A DNA stretch of 36,095 bases, taken from positions 1 to 36,095 of the forward strand of contig CAAFMN010000077.1 of NCBI GenBank assembly GCA_900764045.1. Direction: 5' to 3'. This DNA is from Clostridia bacterium (GTDB lineage: Bacteria > Bacillota > Clostridia > Lachnospirales > Bianqueaceae). The translations under genes were made by a program, and so were the position numbers. Shown here piece by piece: positions 29,293 through 36,095 of the stretch; position 1 is the first letter of the stretch, and every line of letters starts with the position of its first letter. The notes beneath the pieces were generated by a model. It saw nothing but the letters and a program-made list of their open reading frames with translations. It was not told the origin of the DNA and did no database searches.

Positions 29293-30516
29293 TCATATCA
29301 TCCACACGGGGACAATATATGTGCTGCTGTCTATTGCGCCTAATGCCTCCCGAAGGCAGATAATAGCGCCCGTTCCTCTCGGCACAGAGGCCTTATCCAA
29401 CCGCCTGAAAGCGCCCGTAATTTGTGTGGGCGGGTTGATGCTTTTTTTGATTTCGATGGGATGCAGTTGTCCGTCACTCTCCATAATTAAGTCGATCTCA
29501 TTGCTGTTCTTGTCCCGGTAATAATGCAGTAGGCAATCCTTGGCACTGTTGCTGTAGGTCTTCATGATTTCCAACACAACATAGTTTTCTAAAATTGCTC
29601 CGTTGATTGCGCCGTTCATTAGAATTTCTGGGCTCGAGTACCGAGTCAAATAGCAGACAAGGCCTGTATCAAAGAAATACATCTTCGGTGTTTTGATCGT
29701 CCGCTTCAGAAGATTGTTGGAGTAAGGGTGCAAGAAGAATACGATTCCAGATTTTTCAAGTTCCTTCATCCAGCGTCTTGCAGTATCATCACTTACACCC
29801 ACATCCCCGGCGATATCATGCATATTCAGCATCTGTCCGCTTCTGCAGGCGGCGGCACGAATAAAGTCCGCAAACATCACCTTATCCACGCCTGGAATAT
29901 CGGTAGACACATCACGGTCGATATAGGTCTGAATATAACTGCTGTAGAAAACATCACGATCTTTATATTTGCCGCTCCTGTGACCAGGAAGCGCACCGTC
30001 CCAAATTCTTTGATAGATCTCGTTCGGTGCGGCAGGAGAAAGCAAAACCTTGCGCTTTTGCAATTCATCAAGCTCCAACGAAAAAGGGGAAACATCCACT
30101 GCGCCGCAAAGCTCCGACTGTGACAATGCGGACATATGAAGAATCGCGGTTCTTCCGGCCAAGGATTCCTGCGCAAGCTCCATCAGGCGATAAGCCTGAG
30201 AACCGGTCAGCCAATAGGAACCGGGGGCAGCACCGTTATCCACGGCGATCTTGATATAAGAAAACAGCTCCGGTGCATACTGAACCTCATCGATAAGAAC
30301 CGGCGCAGGATGCAGCTTCAAAAACATCGCGGGATCGTTTTTTGCAAGTCTACGTTCTTCCAAATCGTCCAGCGAAACCTCGGTTCGTGCCGTCCCCTCC
30401 ATCAAGTGCCGCAGCATAGTGGATTTTCCAACCTGACGCGGACCGGTCAACAGCACGCAGGCATATTCCTCACTTACTGCTGCAAACTTCTTTTCAAGCT
30501 GTCTTTCAATATACAT
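29293..30516 (-). CDS. AAA-family ATPase with DUF4143 domain
   Basis: This 407-aa cytoplasmic protein has a Walker A motif LLTGPRQVGKSTML (Lys31), Walker B in APVLIDEVQYAPEL, a sensor-like YWLTGSQAYRLM, a middle winged-helix-like part (NMHDIAGDVGVSDDTARRWM) and a C-terminal DUF4143 domain with NEIDLIMESDG and HPIEIKKSINP, which resembles a PD-(D/E)XK-like nuclease core. Such genes are common, patchily distributed and of unsettled role. It stands alone. Two near-identical palindromic sites overlap its promoter, which suggests tight control, perhaps by the protein itself through its winged-helix part. AGGAGG lies 7-8 bases before the ATG. Confidence 0.9.
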   Translation of the reverse strand: MYIERQLEKKFAAVSEEYACVLLTGPRQVGKSTMLRHLMEGTARTEVSLDDLEERRLAKNDPAMFLKLHPAPVLIDEVQYAPELFSYIKIAVDNGAAPGSYWLTGSQAYRLMELAQESLAGRTAILHMSALSQSELCGAVDVSPFSLELDELQKRKVLLSPAAPNEIYQRIWDGALPGHRSGKYKDRDVFYSSYIQTYIDRDVSTDIPGVDKVMFADFIRAAACRSGQMLNMHDIAGDVGVSDDTARRWMKELEKSGIVFFLHPYSNNLLKRTIKTPKMYFFDTGLVCYLTRYSSPEILMNGAINGAILENYVVLEIMKTYSNSAKDCLLHYYRDKNSNEIDLIMESDGQLHPIEIKKSINPPTQITGAFRRLDKASVPRGTGAIICLREALGAIDSSTYIVPVWMI

Positions 30517-30528
30517 TACTCCGCCTCC

Positions 30529-30567
30529 TTTAGGCTAAAATACGATGCATCTTTATTATAGCCTAAA
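30529..30567. promoter_or_regulatory. Palindromic operator 1 of the AAA/DUF4143 gene, overlapping the -10 box
   Basis: Arms TTTAGGCTA (30529-30537) and TAGCCTAAA (30559-30567) are perfect complements. The interior contains AAAATACGATGCA. The right arm overlaps the -10 box TATAAT (minus strand, 30555-30560), so a bound factor would block transcription. Confidence 0.65.
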
Positions 30568-30583
30568 CGCAAAGAAAAATCAA
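30555..30583 (-). promoter_or_regulatory. Sigma-A-type promoter of the AAA/DUF4143 gene
   Basis: On the minus strand TTGATT (30578-30583) and TATAAT (30555-30560) are 17 bases apart; the transcript would start about 32 bases before the ATG. Confidence 0.7.
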
Positions 30584-30591
30584 TATGTTTC

Positions 30592-30624
30592 AGGCCAAAA
30601 TACGATGCACTTATATTTTAGCCT
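30592..30624. promoter_or_regulatory. Palindromic operator 2 of the AAA/DUF4143 gene
   Basis: AGGCCAAAATA (30592-30602) pairs with TATTTTAGCCT (30614-30624) with one mismatch. The core AAAATACGATGCA (30597-30609) is identical to that of operator 1 and displaced by exactly 60 bases, which would put the two sites on nearly the same face of the DNA and permit looping. It lies just upstream of the -35 box. Confidence 0.6.
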
Positions 30625-30696
30625 ACGTAAGCAACGGTTATGCACGTTAATTCAAATTTCCCTATTCATCATTGCACAAGGTATTTGTATAGATAT

Positions 30697-30729
30697 AAGG
30701 AGCCATCGCAATTCGTACGACGGCTCCTT
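30697..30729 (-). terminator. Hairpin after lipoprotein copy 1
   Basis: AAGGAGCC (30697-30704) pairs with GGCTCCTT (30722-30729), then after an A/C mismatch TCG pairs with CGA. It lies 27 bases after the stop codon on the minus strand. The following T-tract is weak. A perfect version follows copy 2, 1,090 bases away. Confidence 0.55.
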
Positions 30730-30755
30730 AACTCTGCAATTATTTTGATATGATG

Positions 30756-31577
30756 TTATCCCTCGATTGCAAAATCGAGATCTTCCGCATATTCCGCGCC
30801 ATCCGCATATTGATAGACTACCGTATAGCGTGCCACTATCATATCTCCTGCTTTTCGATAACGTACATTGGTTCTATAATCAATCGCACTACTTTGATTG
30901 TGTTCAATGTAATCCACCAGCAGCTCTTCCAACTGCTGTCGTTGTGTATCTGTAATCTCTTCTAGCCCGCAATAATATACACAAAACCACAGAATCTCAC
31001 CTTTTCCACTGATATTCAATAGGATTGAATCCGCTAAATATTCACTAATCCTTCGCTCCAAAAACAGTTCATAACAAGCGCTATATTCATAATATCGTAC
31101 CAATTCATACTTCTCCAGCTGAGGAATCTGCTCTTTATATAAATCCACAAACAACTGCATTGCTTCATCCGGTGTTATTTCGAACATATCCCTTCCTACT
31201 TCTGACTCTTCTAGATTCGCATATTGCATTATTTTTTCTTCATCTGAATAGACGATCAGTTGCTGCTTTTCGTTAAATGAATATTCCTCCCCACTTTCCG
31301 CCAGATACGTCCACCTCGATCCTTCCAGCGTAATGACTTTTCCTCCCTCTGTTGTTACCTTACGCTCTCTCTCCTCTACCTCGCTTTTCGTGTATGCCTC
31401 CTGTACCTCAGCATTTATGCTTTCCCTCATCTGGGTCCATTCCTGGTTTTCGCTCTCTTCTCTCTCCAGTTCTACAGAAGATACTCCTTCTGCTTTTACA
31501 GTATTTTGCTGAAAACTGCATCCCTGCATTCCACTGACAAAAACGATTACAGCCAATACATAACATAATCTTTTCAT
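30756..31577 (-). CDS. Hypothetical lipoprotein, tandem copy 1
   Basis: This 273-aa predicted lipoprotein has a signal peptide (KRLCYVLAVIVFVSGMQGC) with Cys20 as likely lipid site. The mature protein is acidic and rich in Glu. I do not recognise the family. It shows a charged, probably helical segment (residues 35-75), a WTYLAESGEEYSFNEKQQL strand region, a YYCGLEEITDTQRQQLEELL helix and a C-terminal strand set ending in LDFAIEG. The in-frame extension to 31727 is rejected because AAGGAG lies 8 bases before the ATG at 31577. It is nearly the same as the gene upstream (31846-32667); the first 43 residues differ once. Confidence 0.75.
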   Translation of the reverse strand: MKRLCYVLAVIVFVSGMQGCSFQQNTVKAEGVSSVELEREESENQEWTQMRESINAEVQEAYTKSEVEERERKVTTEGGKVITLEGSRWTYLAESGEEYSFNEKQQLIVYSDEEKIMQYANLEESEVGRDMFEITPDEAMQLFVDLYKEQIPQLEKYELVRYYEYSACYELFLERRISEYLADSILLNISGKGEILWFCVYYCGLEEITDTQRQQLEELLVDYIEHNQSSAIDYRTNVRYRKAGDMIVARYTVVYQYADGAEYAEDLDFAIEG

Positions 31578-31653
31578 CACATATTCTCCTTTCATACCAA
31601 ACTGCCTTACGAACTCTACATGTTGTTTCCCAGTGACCCTCATATCTACTTTT

Positions 31654-31682
31654 ATAGTACCATATGCCACAACCGTCCGCAA
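31654..31682 (-). promoter_or_regulatory. Possible promoter of lipoprotein copy 1
   Basis: On the minus strand TTGCGG (31677-31682) and TACTAT (31654-31659) are 17 bases apart, about 75 bases before the ATG. The match is moderate. Copy 2 does not have the same sequence here, so the two copies may be expressed differently. Confidence 0.4.
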
Positions 31683-31709
31683 TCGTTTCCTTGTAAATCT
31701 TTTTCTATC

Positions 31710-31740
31710 CTTTCCATTTTTGTCCATTTTCTACAAATTC
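31710..31740. repeat. 31-bp intergenic repeat, copy 1 (mate at 35430-35460)
   Basis: A C followed by TTTCCATTTTTGTCCATTTT and CTACAAATTC is identical to 35430-35460. In both places ATTGCATAAG follows at the same distance (31761 and 35481), so a module of about 61 bases is shared. It lies between lipoprotein copy 1 and copy 2. Confidence 0.75.
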
Positions 31741-31787
31741 ATCATTCCATATTCATTCACATTGCATAAGGTATTTGTATAAATATC

Positions 31788-31818
31788 AGGAGCCGTCGCA
31801 ATTCGTACGACGGCTCCT
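31788..31818 (-). terminator. Hairpin after lipoprotein copy 2
   Basis: AGGAGCCGTCG (31788-31798) and CGACGGCTCCT (31808-31818) form a perfect 11-base stem with a nine-base loop, 28 bases after the stop codon. The T-tract on the minus strand is weak. Confidence 0.6.
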
Positions 31819-31845
31819 TAACTCTGCAATTATTTTAATATGGTG

Positions 31846-32667
31846 TTATCCCTCGATTGCAAAATCAAGCAGTTCTCCATATTCCGTGCCATCCGCATAT
31901 TGATAGATTACAGAATATTCTGCCAGTATCATATCATCTGCTTTCCAATAACTCACATTAGCATCATAATCAATCGCACTACTCTGCCACTGTTCGACGT
32001 GGTTTTCAAATAACTCCTTCAGTTTTTGTCTTTGTGTATCCGTAATCTCTTCTAGACCACAGTAAAATACATTGAACCACAGAACCTCTCCTTCTTTGTT
32101 GGTCTTTAGCAAGATCGAATCATATAAATAGTCATTAATCCTTCGCTCCAAAAACAGTTCATAATAAGCATCACAGTCATGATAACTTTTCAATTCGAAC
32201 TTTTCCAGTTGTGAAATCTGGTCTTTATATAAATTTTCAAAAAGGACTACGGCTTCTTGCGGAGTAATACCTACCATATTTCTTCCTTCTACCGTCCCTT
32301 CTAGCCCATAGTATTGCATCTTTTTCTCTTCGTCCGAATAAGTCGTCAGTTGCTGCTTTTCGTTAAATGAATATTTCTCCCCACTTTCCGCCAGATACGT
32401 CCACCTTGATTCTTCCAGCGTAATGACTTTTCCTCCCTCTGTTGTTACCGTACCTTCTCTTTCTTCTACCTCGCTTTTCGTGTATGCCTCCTGTACTTCA
32501 TCATTTATGCTTTCCCTCATCTGGGCCCATTCCTGGCTTTCGCTCTCTTCCCTCTCCAGCTCTACAGAAGATACTCCTTCTGCTCTTACGGTATTTTGCT
32601 GAAAGCTACATCCCTGCATTCCGCTGACAAAAACGATTACTGCCAATACATAACATAATCTTTTCAT
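31846..32667 (-). CDS. Hypothetical lipoprotein, tandem copy 2
   Basis: This 273-aa protein has the same length and layout as copy 1: signal peptide with Cys20, Glu-rich mature part, CGLEEITDTQRQKLKELFEN helix and a final LLDFAIEG. The N-terminal 43 residues differ from copy 1 only at residue 28 (Arg for Lys). Differences concentrate in the middle (around residues 100-170) and near the C terminus, as if the exposed surface were diverging. A GTG codon directly before the ATG gives a one-codon ambiguity; the ATG at 32667 matches copy 1. No clear promoter was seen upstream. Confidence 0.75.
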   Translation of the reverse strand: MKRLCYVLAVIVFVSGMQGCSFQQNTVRAEGVSSVELEREESESQEWAQMRESINDEVQEAYTKSEVEEREGTVTTEGGKVITLEESRWTYLAESGEKYSFNEKQQLTTYSDEEKKMQYYGLEGTVEGRNMVGITPQEAVVLFENLYKDQISQLEKFELKSYHDCDAYYELFLERRINDYLYDSILLKTNKEGEVLWFNVFYCGLEEITDTQRQKLKELFENHVEQWQSSAIDYDANVSYWKADDMILAEYSVIYQYADGTEYGELLDFAIEG

Positions 32668-32786
32668 CACATATTCTCCTTATATTCCAAAGTAGTAGTT
32701 TTTCGTGTCCCTCTCCAAGGACATATGCGCTACATATGATATAAATATGATAAGCCTAAAAAACTCTATTCCTATAAAATAACCCA

Positions 32787-34079
32787 TTATACCAGTTTAT
32801 TTCCTCTATTTCCATATGTATATCTATGATCTGAATGTGCAGGGCAATTTTCATCATCACAATTCTTTTTATTTTTTTTAATATGAAACTCATCATCTGC
32901 TTTTTGTAACGCAACGCCTATGGTATCTCCCTGTTTCAAATAATCCGTCACCATCAAAATATAACCTTCCCCTTCTGAAACCGATACCCTAAAACCTAAG
33001 GCAAACGCTGCACCTCTCTTATAAGCCATTGCGGGGAATCCTTTACTTAGATCTCTATTCGGTCCATATGCACTATTACATGAAATAAACGCTATAAACT
33101 TGGTTTTCTCTAAACCTGTAAGGGAATAATTCCCTATCGCATAGGTTCCAGTATATGAGCGGAACCATTCATTTGTACCGGTTGTTTTATTATAAAATGC
33201 AATTCCACCTTGATCTGACCCATGCCCATGAATAATGCTGACCGTATCCTCTGGCAATGCCGCATATGCAAAAGCCGGTGTCGGACAGTCATACCAATAT
33301 ACAGGATTAAAGCCCATCGCTGAAAAATTACTTACAATGCTTCTAACTTCCGCCGTATCTTCTTGACTCAAGTCCGCTGTAACGATATAACGCATTAATC
33401 CTTTTTCTTCTGATACACCACTCGTTGAGTAATTAATCACAAGCTCTGGACGATTGGGATAACTTGCATCTGAAGAATAAAATGTAGACCAGTGTGATTC
33501 TGTACTTTCTACACTATCTTTTACCATAATCCCAAGATTACTATAATTCCCATTCATCCATCCTCTGGTGATAGTCGTTATATTCATGCTGTACCAATTA
33601 TCTGAATCATCAAACGCAACCGCAGATGAATCTGTCGTCGTATAACTCGGCTGATTATTCCACGTAACAGAACTGGAAGACCATGAAGAAGTAATTCGAT
33701 AGGCGTACATAGACGGTGTATAACCTCCATGCATTTTTATTCTAACATACGCACTTGTAATCTGTGACCCGCCAATTCCTGATGGCAAATCAAACTTAAT
33801 AAGGCTGCGCCTAATTCCAAAATCTTCGTCTTTTCCTGTTCTTAAGTTTGCGTCCACATAATAATTCGTATCTGGATAATACGAGCATATGCACGCATCA
33901 TATGTGGTATCCGCCCCTGATACCATAACACTTGGATCTATAATAATGGGATATTGTCTTTCACTTGAACTCAACCATTCTTTATTTATTACTAATTTAA
34001 CTTCTGTCCCACCTCCATTTTCTTCTAATATATACTGGATATCTCCTGTGGCCTTTTTATTACTATCGAACGCATACAT
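32787..34079 (-). CDS. DNRLRE-domain protein with caspase-like C-terminal domain (3' part of a split gene)
   Basis: This 430-aa frame continues the gene at 34063-34773 after a frameshift. Residues 1-50 are the end of an N-terminal domain (VINKEWLSSSERQYPIIIDP). Residues 50-220 form a DNRLRE domain (DTNYYVDANLRTGKDEDFGI, RRSLIKFDLPSG, SAYVRIKM, ITRGWMNGNYSNLGI). Residues 228-395 look like a caspase/gingipain-type clan CD cysteine peptidase fold, with candidate dyad His284 or His286 in SIIHGHGSDQGG and Cys334 in FIAFISCNSAYG. It has no signal peptide of its own, so as a separate product it would stay inside the cell. Codon use is AT-rich. Confidence 0.75.
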   Translation of the reverse strand: MYAFDSNKKATGDIQYILEENGGGTEVKLVINKEWLSSSERQYPIIIDPSVMVSGADTTYDACICSYYPDTNYYVDANLRTGKDEDFGIRRSLIKFDLPSGIGGSQITSAYVRIKMHGGYTPSMYAYRITSSWSSSSVTWNNQPSYTTTDSSAVAFDDSDNWYSMNITTITRGWMNGNYSNLGIMVKDSVESTESHWSTFYSSDASYPNRPELVINYSTSGVSEEKGLMRYIVTADLSQEDTAEVRSIVSNFSAMGFNPVYWYDCPTPAFAYAALPEDTVSIIHGHGSDQGGIAFYNKTTGTNEWFRSYTGTYAIGNYSLTGLEKTKFIAFISCNSAYGPNRDLSKGFPAMAYKRGAAFALGFRVSVSEGEGYILMVTDYLKQGDTIGVALQKADDEFHIKKNKKNCDDENCPAHSDHRYTYGNRGNKLV

Positions 34080-34773
34080 GCCTGATAATCACTTCTTTGC
34101 CTTCATCATCCAGAAATAAAATACCACTTTCTTCTTGAACGCCACTTACTCCCTCTACATTTATTTTGAAAGTGAATTCATTCTGTTCTGTTGATTCATT
34201 CAATATAATATATTCTTTAATACCTGTTGGAATTGCAGAATATAAAATATCTATTTTTTCCTGTACATTTACATAAACTACACTTTCTTCCTCATTTATC
34301 AAGCCCCTTAGTACTTCTGGAATTATATAGCCATCATCAAGTAAGGTTAGGCTTCCTTCCATTCCAGAAAACGCGATTCTTTTACCATTATATTCCACAG
34401 ATACAGGATAATCTTCTGCTGCTTCTGCAAAACGAACTGTATACATATTTTCATTATTTCTATACAAATATTCATTTTCGCCAATTCGCTGAGTATCTGC
34501 AATAATTTGATTATCAATTTCTTCATAAAGTCCGTTTTCATTTTTATAATGGATATTATCTGCATATATCACACACTGTCTTGAACCATCTGGTAATTCG
34601 TAAAATTTCATGTTCTCTTCACGCAACTCCACCAGTTCAACTTTTTCCTGATTCTCTGCATCGTCAACTTCTTCTGCCTTTACTTGATATCCTATACAAT
34701 TACATATACAGCAAAAAGCCAAAAAACAAAGCATTATCTTTTGAACTAAATCATCTACATGCATACGCTTCAT
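34063..34773 (-). CDS. Secreted protein, N-terminal part of a frameshifted DNRLRE/caspase-like gene
   Basis: This 236-aa frame starts with a signal peptide (MLCFLAFCCICNCIGYQVKA) and reads ELREENMKFYELPDGSRQCV, then IHYKNENGLYEEIDNQI and YILNESTEQNEFTFKINVEG. That is the usual N-terminal part of large clostridial DNRLRE surface proteins. It ends ILFLDDEGKEVIIRHVCVR at a TAG. The next frame overlaps it by 17 bases and continues the family sequence (MYAFDSNKKATGDIQYIL), so one base has probably been lost near 34080. AGGAGG lies 8 bases before the ATG. It follows the 135-aa secreted protein gene by 11 bases. Confidence 0.75.
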   Translation of the reverse strand: MKRMHVDDLVQKIMLCFLAFCCICNCIGYQVKAEEVDDAENQEKVELVELREENMKFYELPDGSRQCVIYADNIHYKNENGLYEEIDNQIIADTQRIGENEYLYRNNENMYTVRFAEAAEDYPVSVEYNGKRIAFSGMEGSLTLLDDGYIIPEVLRGLINEEESVVYVNVQEKIDILYSAIPTGIKEYIILNESTEQNEFTFKINVEGVSGVQEESGILFLDDEGKEVIIRHVCVR

Positions 34774-34784
34774 ATTCTTACCTC

Positions 34785-35192
34785 CTATACTCCAATATTA
34801 ACCCGTACAATTCCTTGCAAACCTGATCGAAAACTAACATTAACTTCCACAATAAAATAATTATCATACTTACCTATTATTTTATAATTTTCTATAACTG
34901 TTCCTTCTCCAATTGGTATAACAGAATATGACTCGATTTCCCATCCACTCCCCCTGTATACTACTTCCCCCTGAACCTTAAATCCAACCAGAGGATCGTC
35001 TTCCGAATAATATGTATAGCTAAACCAATCTTTTTCCGCCATTGGAGAGAGCTCTTGAGCATATACATTCAATGATATTCCCAAAGCATTTGTTATTGCA
35101 AATCTCTCTGTAGTCAGCATCTGTAATACTGTCATGAACATCAGCCCTATTACCAATACTCCTGCAACTTTTGAAATACTTTTCTTTCGCAT
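34785..35192 (-). CDS. Hypothetical secreted protein, 135 aa
   Basis: This small protein has an N-terminal signal peptide or anchor (VAGVLVIGLMFMTVLQML) and a probable cleavage region near NVYAQE. The mature part of about 85 aa is beta-rich: DWFSYTYYSEDDPLVGFKVQ, GEVVYRGSGWEIESYSVI, KYDNYFIVEVNVSFRSG. I do not recognise the family. GGGAG lies 9 bases before the ATG. It is the first gene of a short unit with the split DNRLRE/caspase-like gene, so it may be a partner or inhibitor of that secreted protein, which is only a guess. Confidence 0.65.
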   Translation of the reverse strand: MRKKSISKVAGVLVIGLMFMTVLQMLTTERFAITNALGISLNVYAQELSPMAEKDWFSYTYYSEDDPLVGFKVQGEVVYRGSGWEIESYSVIPIGEGTVIENYKIIGKYDNYFIVEVNVSFRSGLQGIVRVNIGV

Positions 35193-35429
35193 AATCCAAT
35201 TCTCCCATAAATATAGTTTTCTAAGAGTTTAATTCCATTTTGAATTACTTTTCCTATTTTTATAAGATAAAACTCTCCATTGGTCTATCCTCCACTTATG
35301 TTTTTCATACTCCGAATTCCTGTTACCGCTCTATCACTTCCAGTACCTTATAGAAGTAATCTCTTAACTGATTTCATTTTACCATATTTTCCCATGTATT
35401 GCAATTCTTTTATTGGAAGTTTTCTTATT

Positions 35430-35460
35430 CTTTCCATTTTTGTCCATTTTCTACAAATTC
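35430..35460. repeat. 31-bp intergenic repeat, copy 2 (mate at 31710-31740)
   Basis: This is identical to 31710-31740. It lies upstream of the 135-aa secreted protein gene and downstream of DUF3048-like copy B, linking the flanks of otherwise unrelated genes in this region. Confidence 0.75.
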
Positions 35461-35517
35461 TCCTTTTTATCTTCGTCTACATTGCATAAGCCTTTGGGGT
35501 ATCCTTTGTGCAGATAT

Positions 35518-35552
35518 AAAAAGAGTCATACCCTAACGGTATGACCCTCTTT
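35518..35552 (-). terminator. Intrinsic terminator of DUF3048-like copy B
   Basis: GTCATACC (35525-35532) pairs with GGTATGAC (35538-35545) around CTAAC, and after a two-base bulge AAAGA pairs with TCTTT. On the minus strand five T residues follow. It lies 66 bases after the stop. Confidence 0.8.
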
Positions 35553-35617
35553 CCCAAAAAGTCCCTTGCTGATTATTATGAAACAAGTCCTTGTTTATCG
35601 TCGAACGCTCTATATTG

Positions 35618-36095
35618 TTACTCCAATTCATATGCCCCATATGGGATAAACATCACATAGGTACTTCCCGCATAGAGCCGAAGCTCCTCCTTGTCTTCAT
35701 TCCACAAAATGAGCGGTTCCTGCGCTGTTGGTTCCTGCCAACGAATCTCCTGGTACTTTCCCTGTCTGAAATAATATCCTGTCCCTCCCTGTAAATCCAT
35801 GCTCCAATTCCCATTCATATCGTAACTGCTCTCTGTTTCTAATAGGATCAGATTCTCCCAATAGATTCCTTCCCGCAAATAGGCATGCCGCTCTGCGTCG
35901 TATTCATACTGTACTGTATTTTCCAGACTGTCCAGACTTGGATACGCAGTAATCTTTCCACATTCTTCCCCTACAGCATCTGTGTAATCCGGCGGATAAA
36001 AATTACATATTGTTTTCTTCCCCAATGTTTCCGACTTCTGCGTCCCTGCCGTACTGATGTATTCTGCTCCCAATCCCTTTGCAAGAAGCGCCGAC
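35618..36095 (-). CDS. DUF3048-like lipoprotein (copy B, 5' end outside window)
   Basis: The frame is open to the right edge (SALLAKGLGAEYIS at its start) and matches the last 159 residues of copy A at 28272-29081. The C-terminal parts are nearly identical (GGTGYYFRQGKYQEIRWQEP; RLYAGSTYVMFIPYGAYELE), while the stretch around KSETLGKKTICNFYPPDYTD differs more. The TTG at 36073 is internal and not a real start. The signal peptide lies outside the window. Function is unknown, as for copy A. Confidence 0.75.
   Translation of the reverse strand, partial: SALLAKGLGAEYISTAGTQKSETLGKKTICNFYPPDYTDAVGEECGKITAYPSLDSLENTVQYEYDAERHAYLREGIYWENLILLETESSYDMNGNWSMDLQGGTGYYFRQGKYQEIRWQEPTAQEPLILWNEDKEELRLYAGSTYVMFIPYGAYELE

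Larger units (their letters stand above)
30699..32680. repeat. Tandem duplication, period 1,090 bp, of a lipoprotein gene with its flanks
   Basis: Positions about 30671-31590 match 31761-32680 at a constant offset of 1,090 bases, including the 3' hairpin, the stop-codon region, the whole gene and its ribosome binding site. The hairpin and gene-end stretch (30699-30778 against 31789-31868) is almost identical, whereas the middle of the gene has diverged in many codons without net length change. Similarity stops just upstream of the ribosome binding site. Confidence 0.85.
35193..35617. other. 425-base AT-rich intergenic region with a 31-bp repeat and a terminator
   Basis: No gene is supported here. 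It holds the second copy of the 31-bp repeat (35430-35460), the shared ATTGCATAAG (35481-35490) and the terminator of the right-hand lipoprotein gene (35518-35552). A weak minus-strand promoter for the 135-aa gene (TGGAAT, then TATATT after 17 bases, just before its ribosome binding site) is possible. Confidence 0.6.

Noticed and set aside
34063..34079. Programmed ribosomal frameshift in the DNRLRE gene
   Set aside because: No slippery heptamer or downstream stimulatory hairpin is visible; mutation or sequence error is simpler.

Overview
The window looks like a piece of chromosome from an endospore-forming Clostridia, most likely a Lachnospiraceae-type anaerobe. This is inferred from the spoIIA and spoVA sporulation operons, a reverse rubrerythrin/rubredoxin pair, a GerS-like lipoprotein next to alanine racemase, Lpl-type sugar ABC genes without an ATPase, and a RACo-like corrinoid activator. 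No rRNA, tRNA or CRISPR array was seen.

Layout. 1-263: the right end of an IS3-family element that has landed in a promoter closely resembling the one at 16.3 kb. 326-4873: spoVA (AA-AB-AC-AD-AE, minus) diverging from spoIIA (spoIIAA-spoIIAB-sigF, plus). 4844-7912 (minus): an LDH-like dehydrogenase coupled to an Sfp-type phosphopantetheinyl transferase, then an orphan indole-glycerol-phosphate synthase coupled to a HAD phosphatase. 7952-8841 (plus): reverse rubrerythrin and a CxC rubredoxin behind a strong promoter with a Fur/PerR-like box. 9.0-9.5 kb: a decayed gene joining a TM2 domain to an Ig-like domain. 9.5-16.3 kb: Nudix hydrolase, oligogalacturonate lyase (PL22) with a partner protein, an AAC(3)-family acetyltransferase, pgi, an AI-2E-type permease and upp. 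16.3-17.4 kb: a PD-(D/E)XK-like nuclease and a four-copy 73-bp hairpin repeat. 17.4-23.6 kb: RACo-like activator and M19 dipeptidase, then a sugar-type ABC importer. 23.7-28.3 kb: polysaccharide deacetylase, Nnr, GerS-like lipoprotein, alr and an antitoxin-less MazF/EndoA. 28.3-36.1 kb: an AT-richer accessory region of secreted and lipid-anchored proteins, with two DUF3048-like lipoproteins, a tandem 1,090-bp lipoprotein duplication, an AAA/DUF4143 ATPase with a paired palindromic operator, and a DNRLRE plus caspase-like secreted protein split by a frameshift.

Themes. The core left and middle parts are ordinary housekeeping and sporulation genes with clear sigma-A-type promoters and intrinsic terminators. 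Several gene junctions carry strong hairpins inside apparent operons (after ogl, after pgi, after the solute-binding protein), which suggests differential expression by partial termination or RNA stabilisation. The right-hand region shows repeated duplication of lipoprotein genes together with their flanking intergenic sequence. No complete, clearly new multi-gene system was identified. The best leads are the repeated-hairpin array, the IS-interrupted duplicate promoter, the TM2-Ig fusion remnant, the TrpC-phosphatase pair and the duplicated lipoprotein region.
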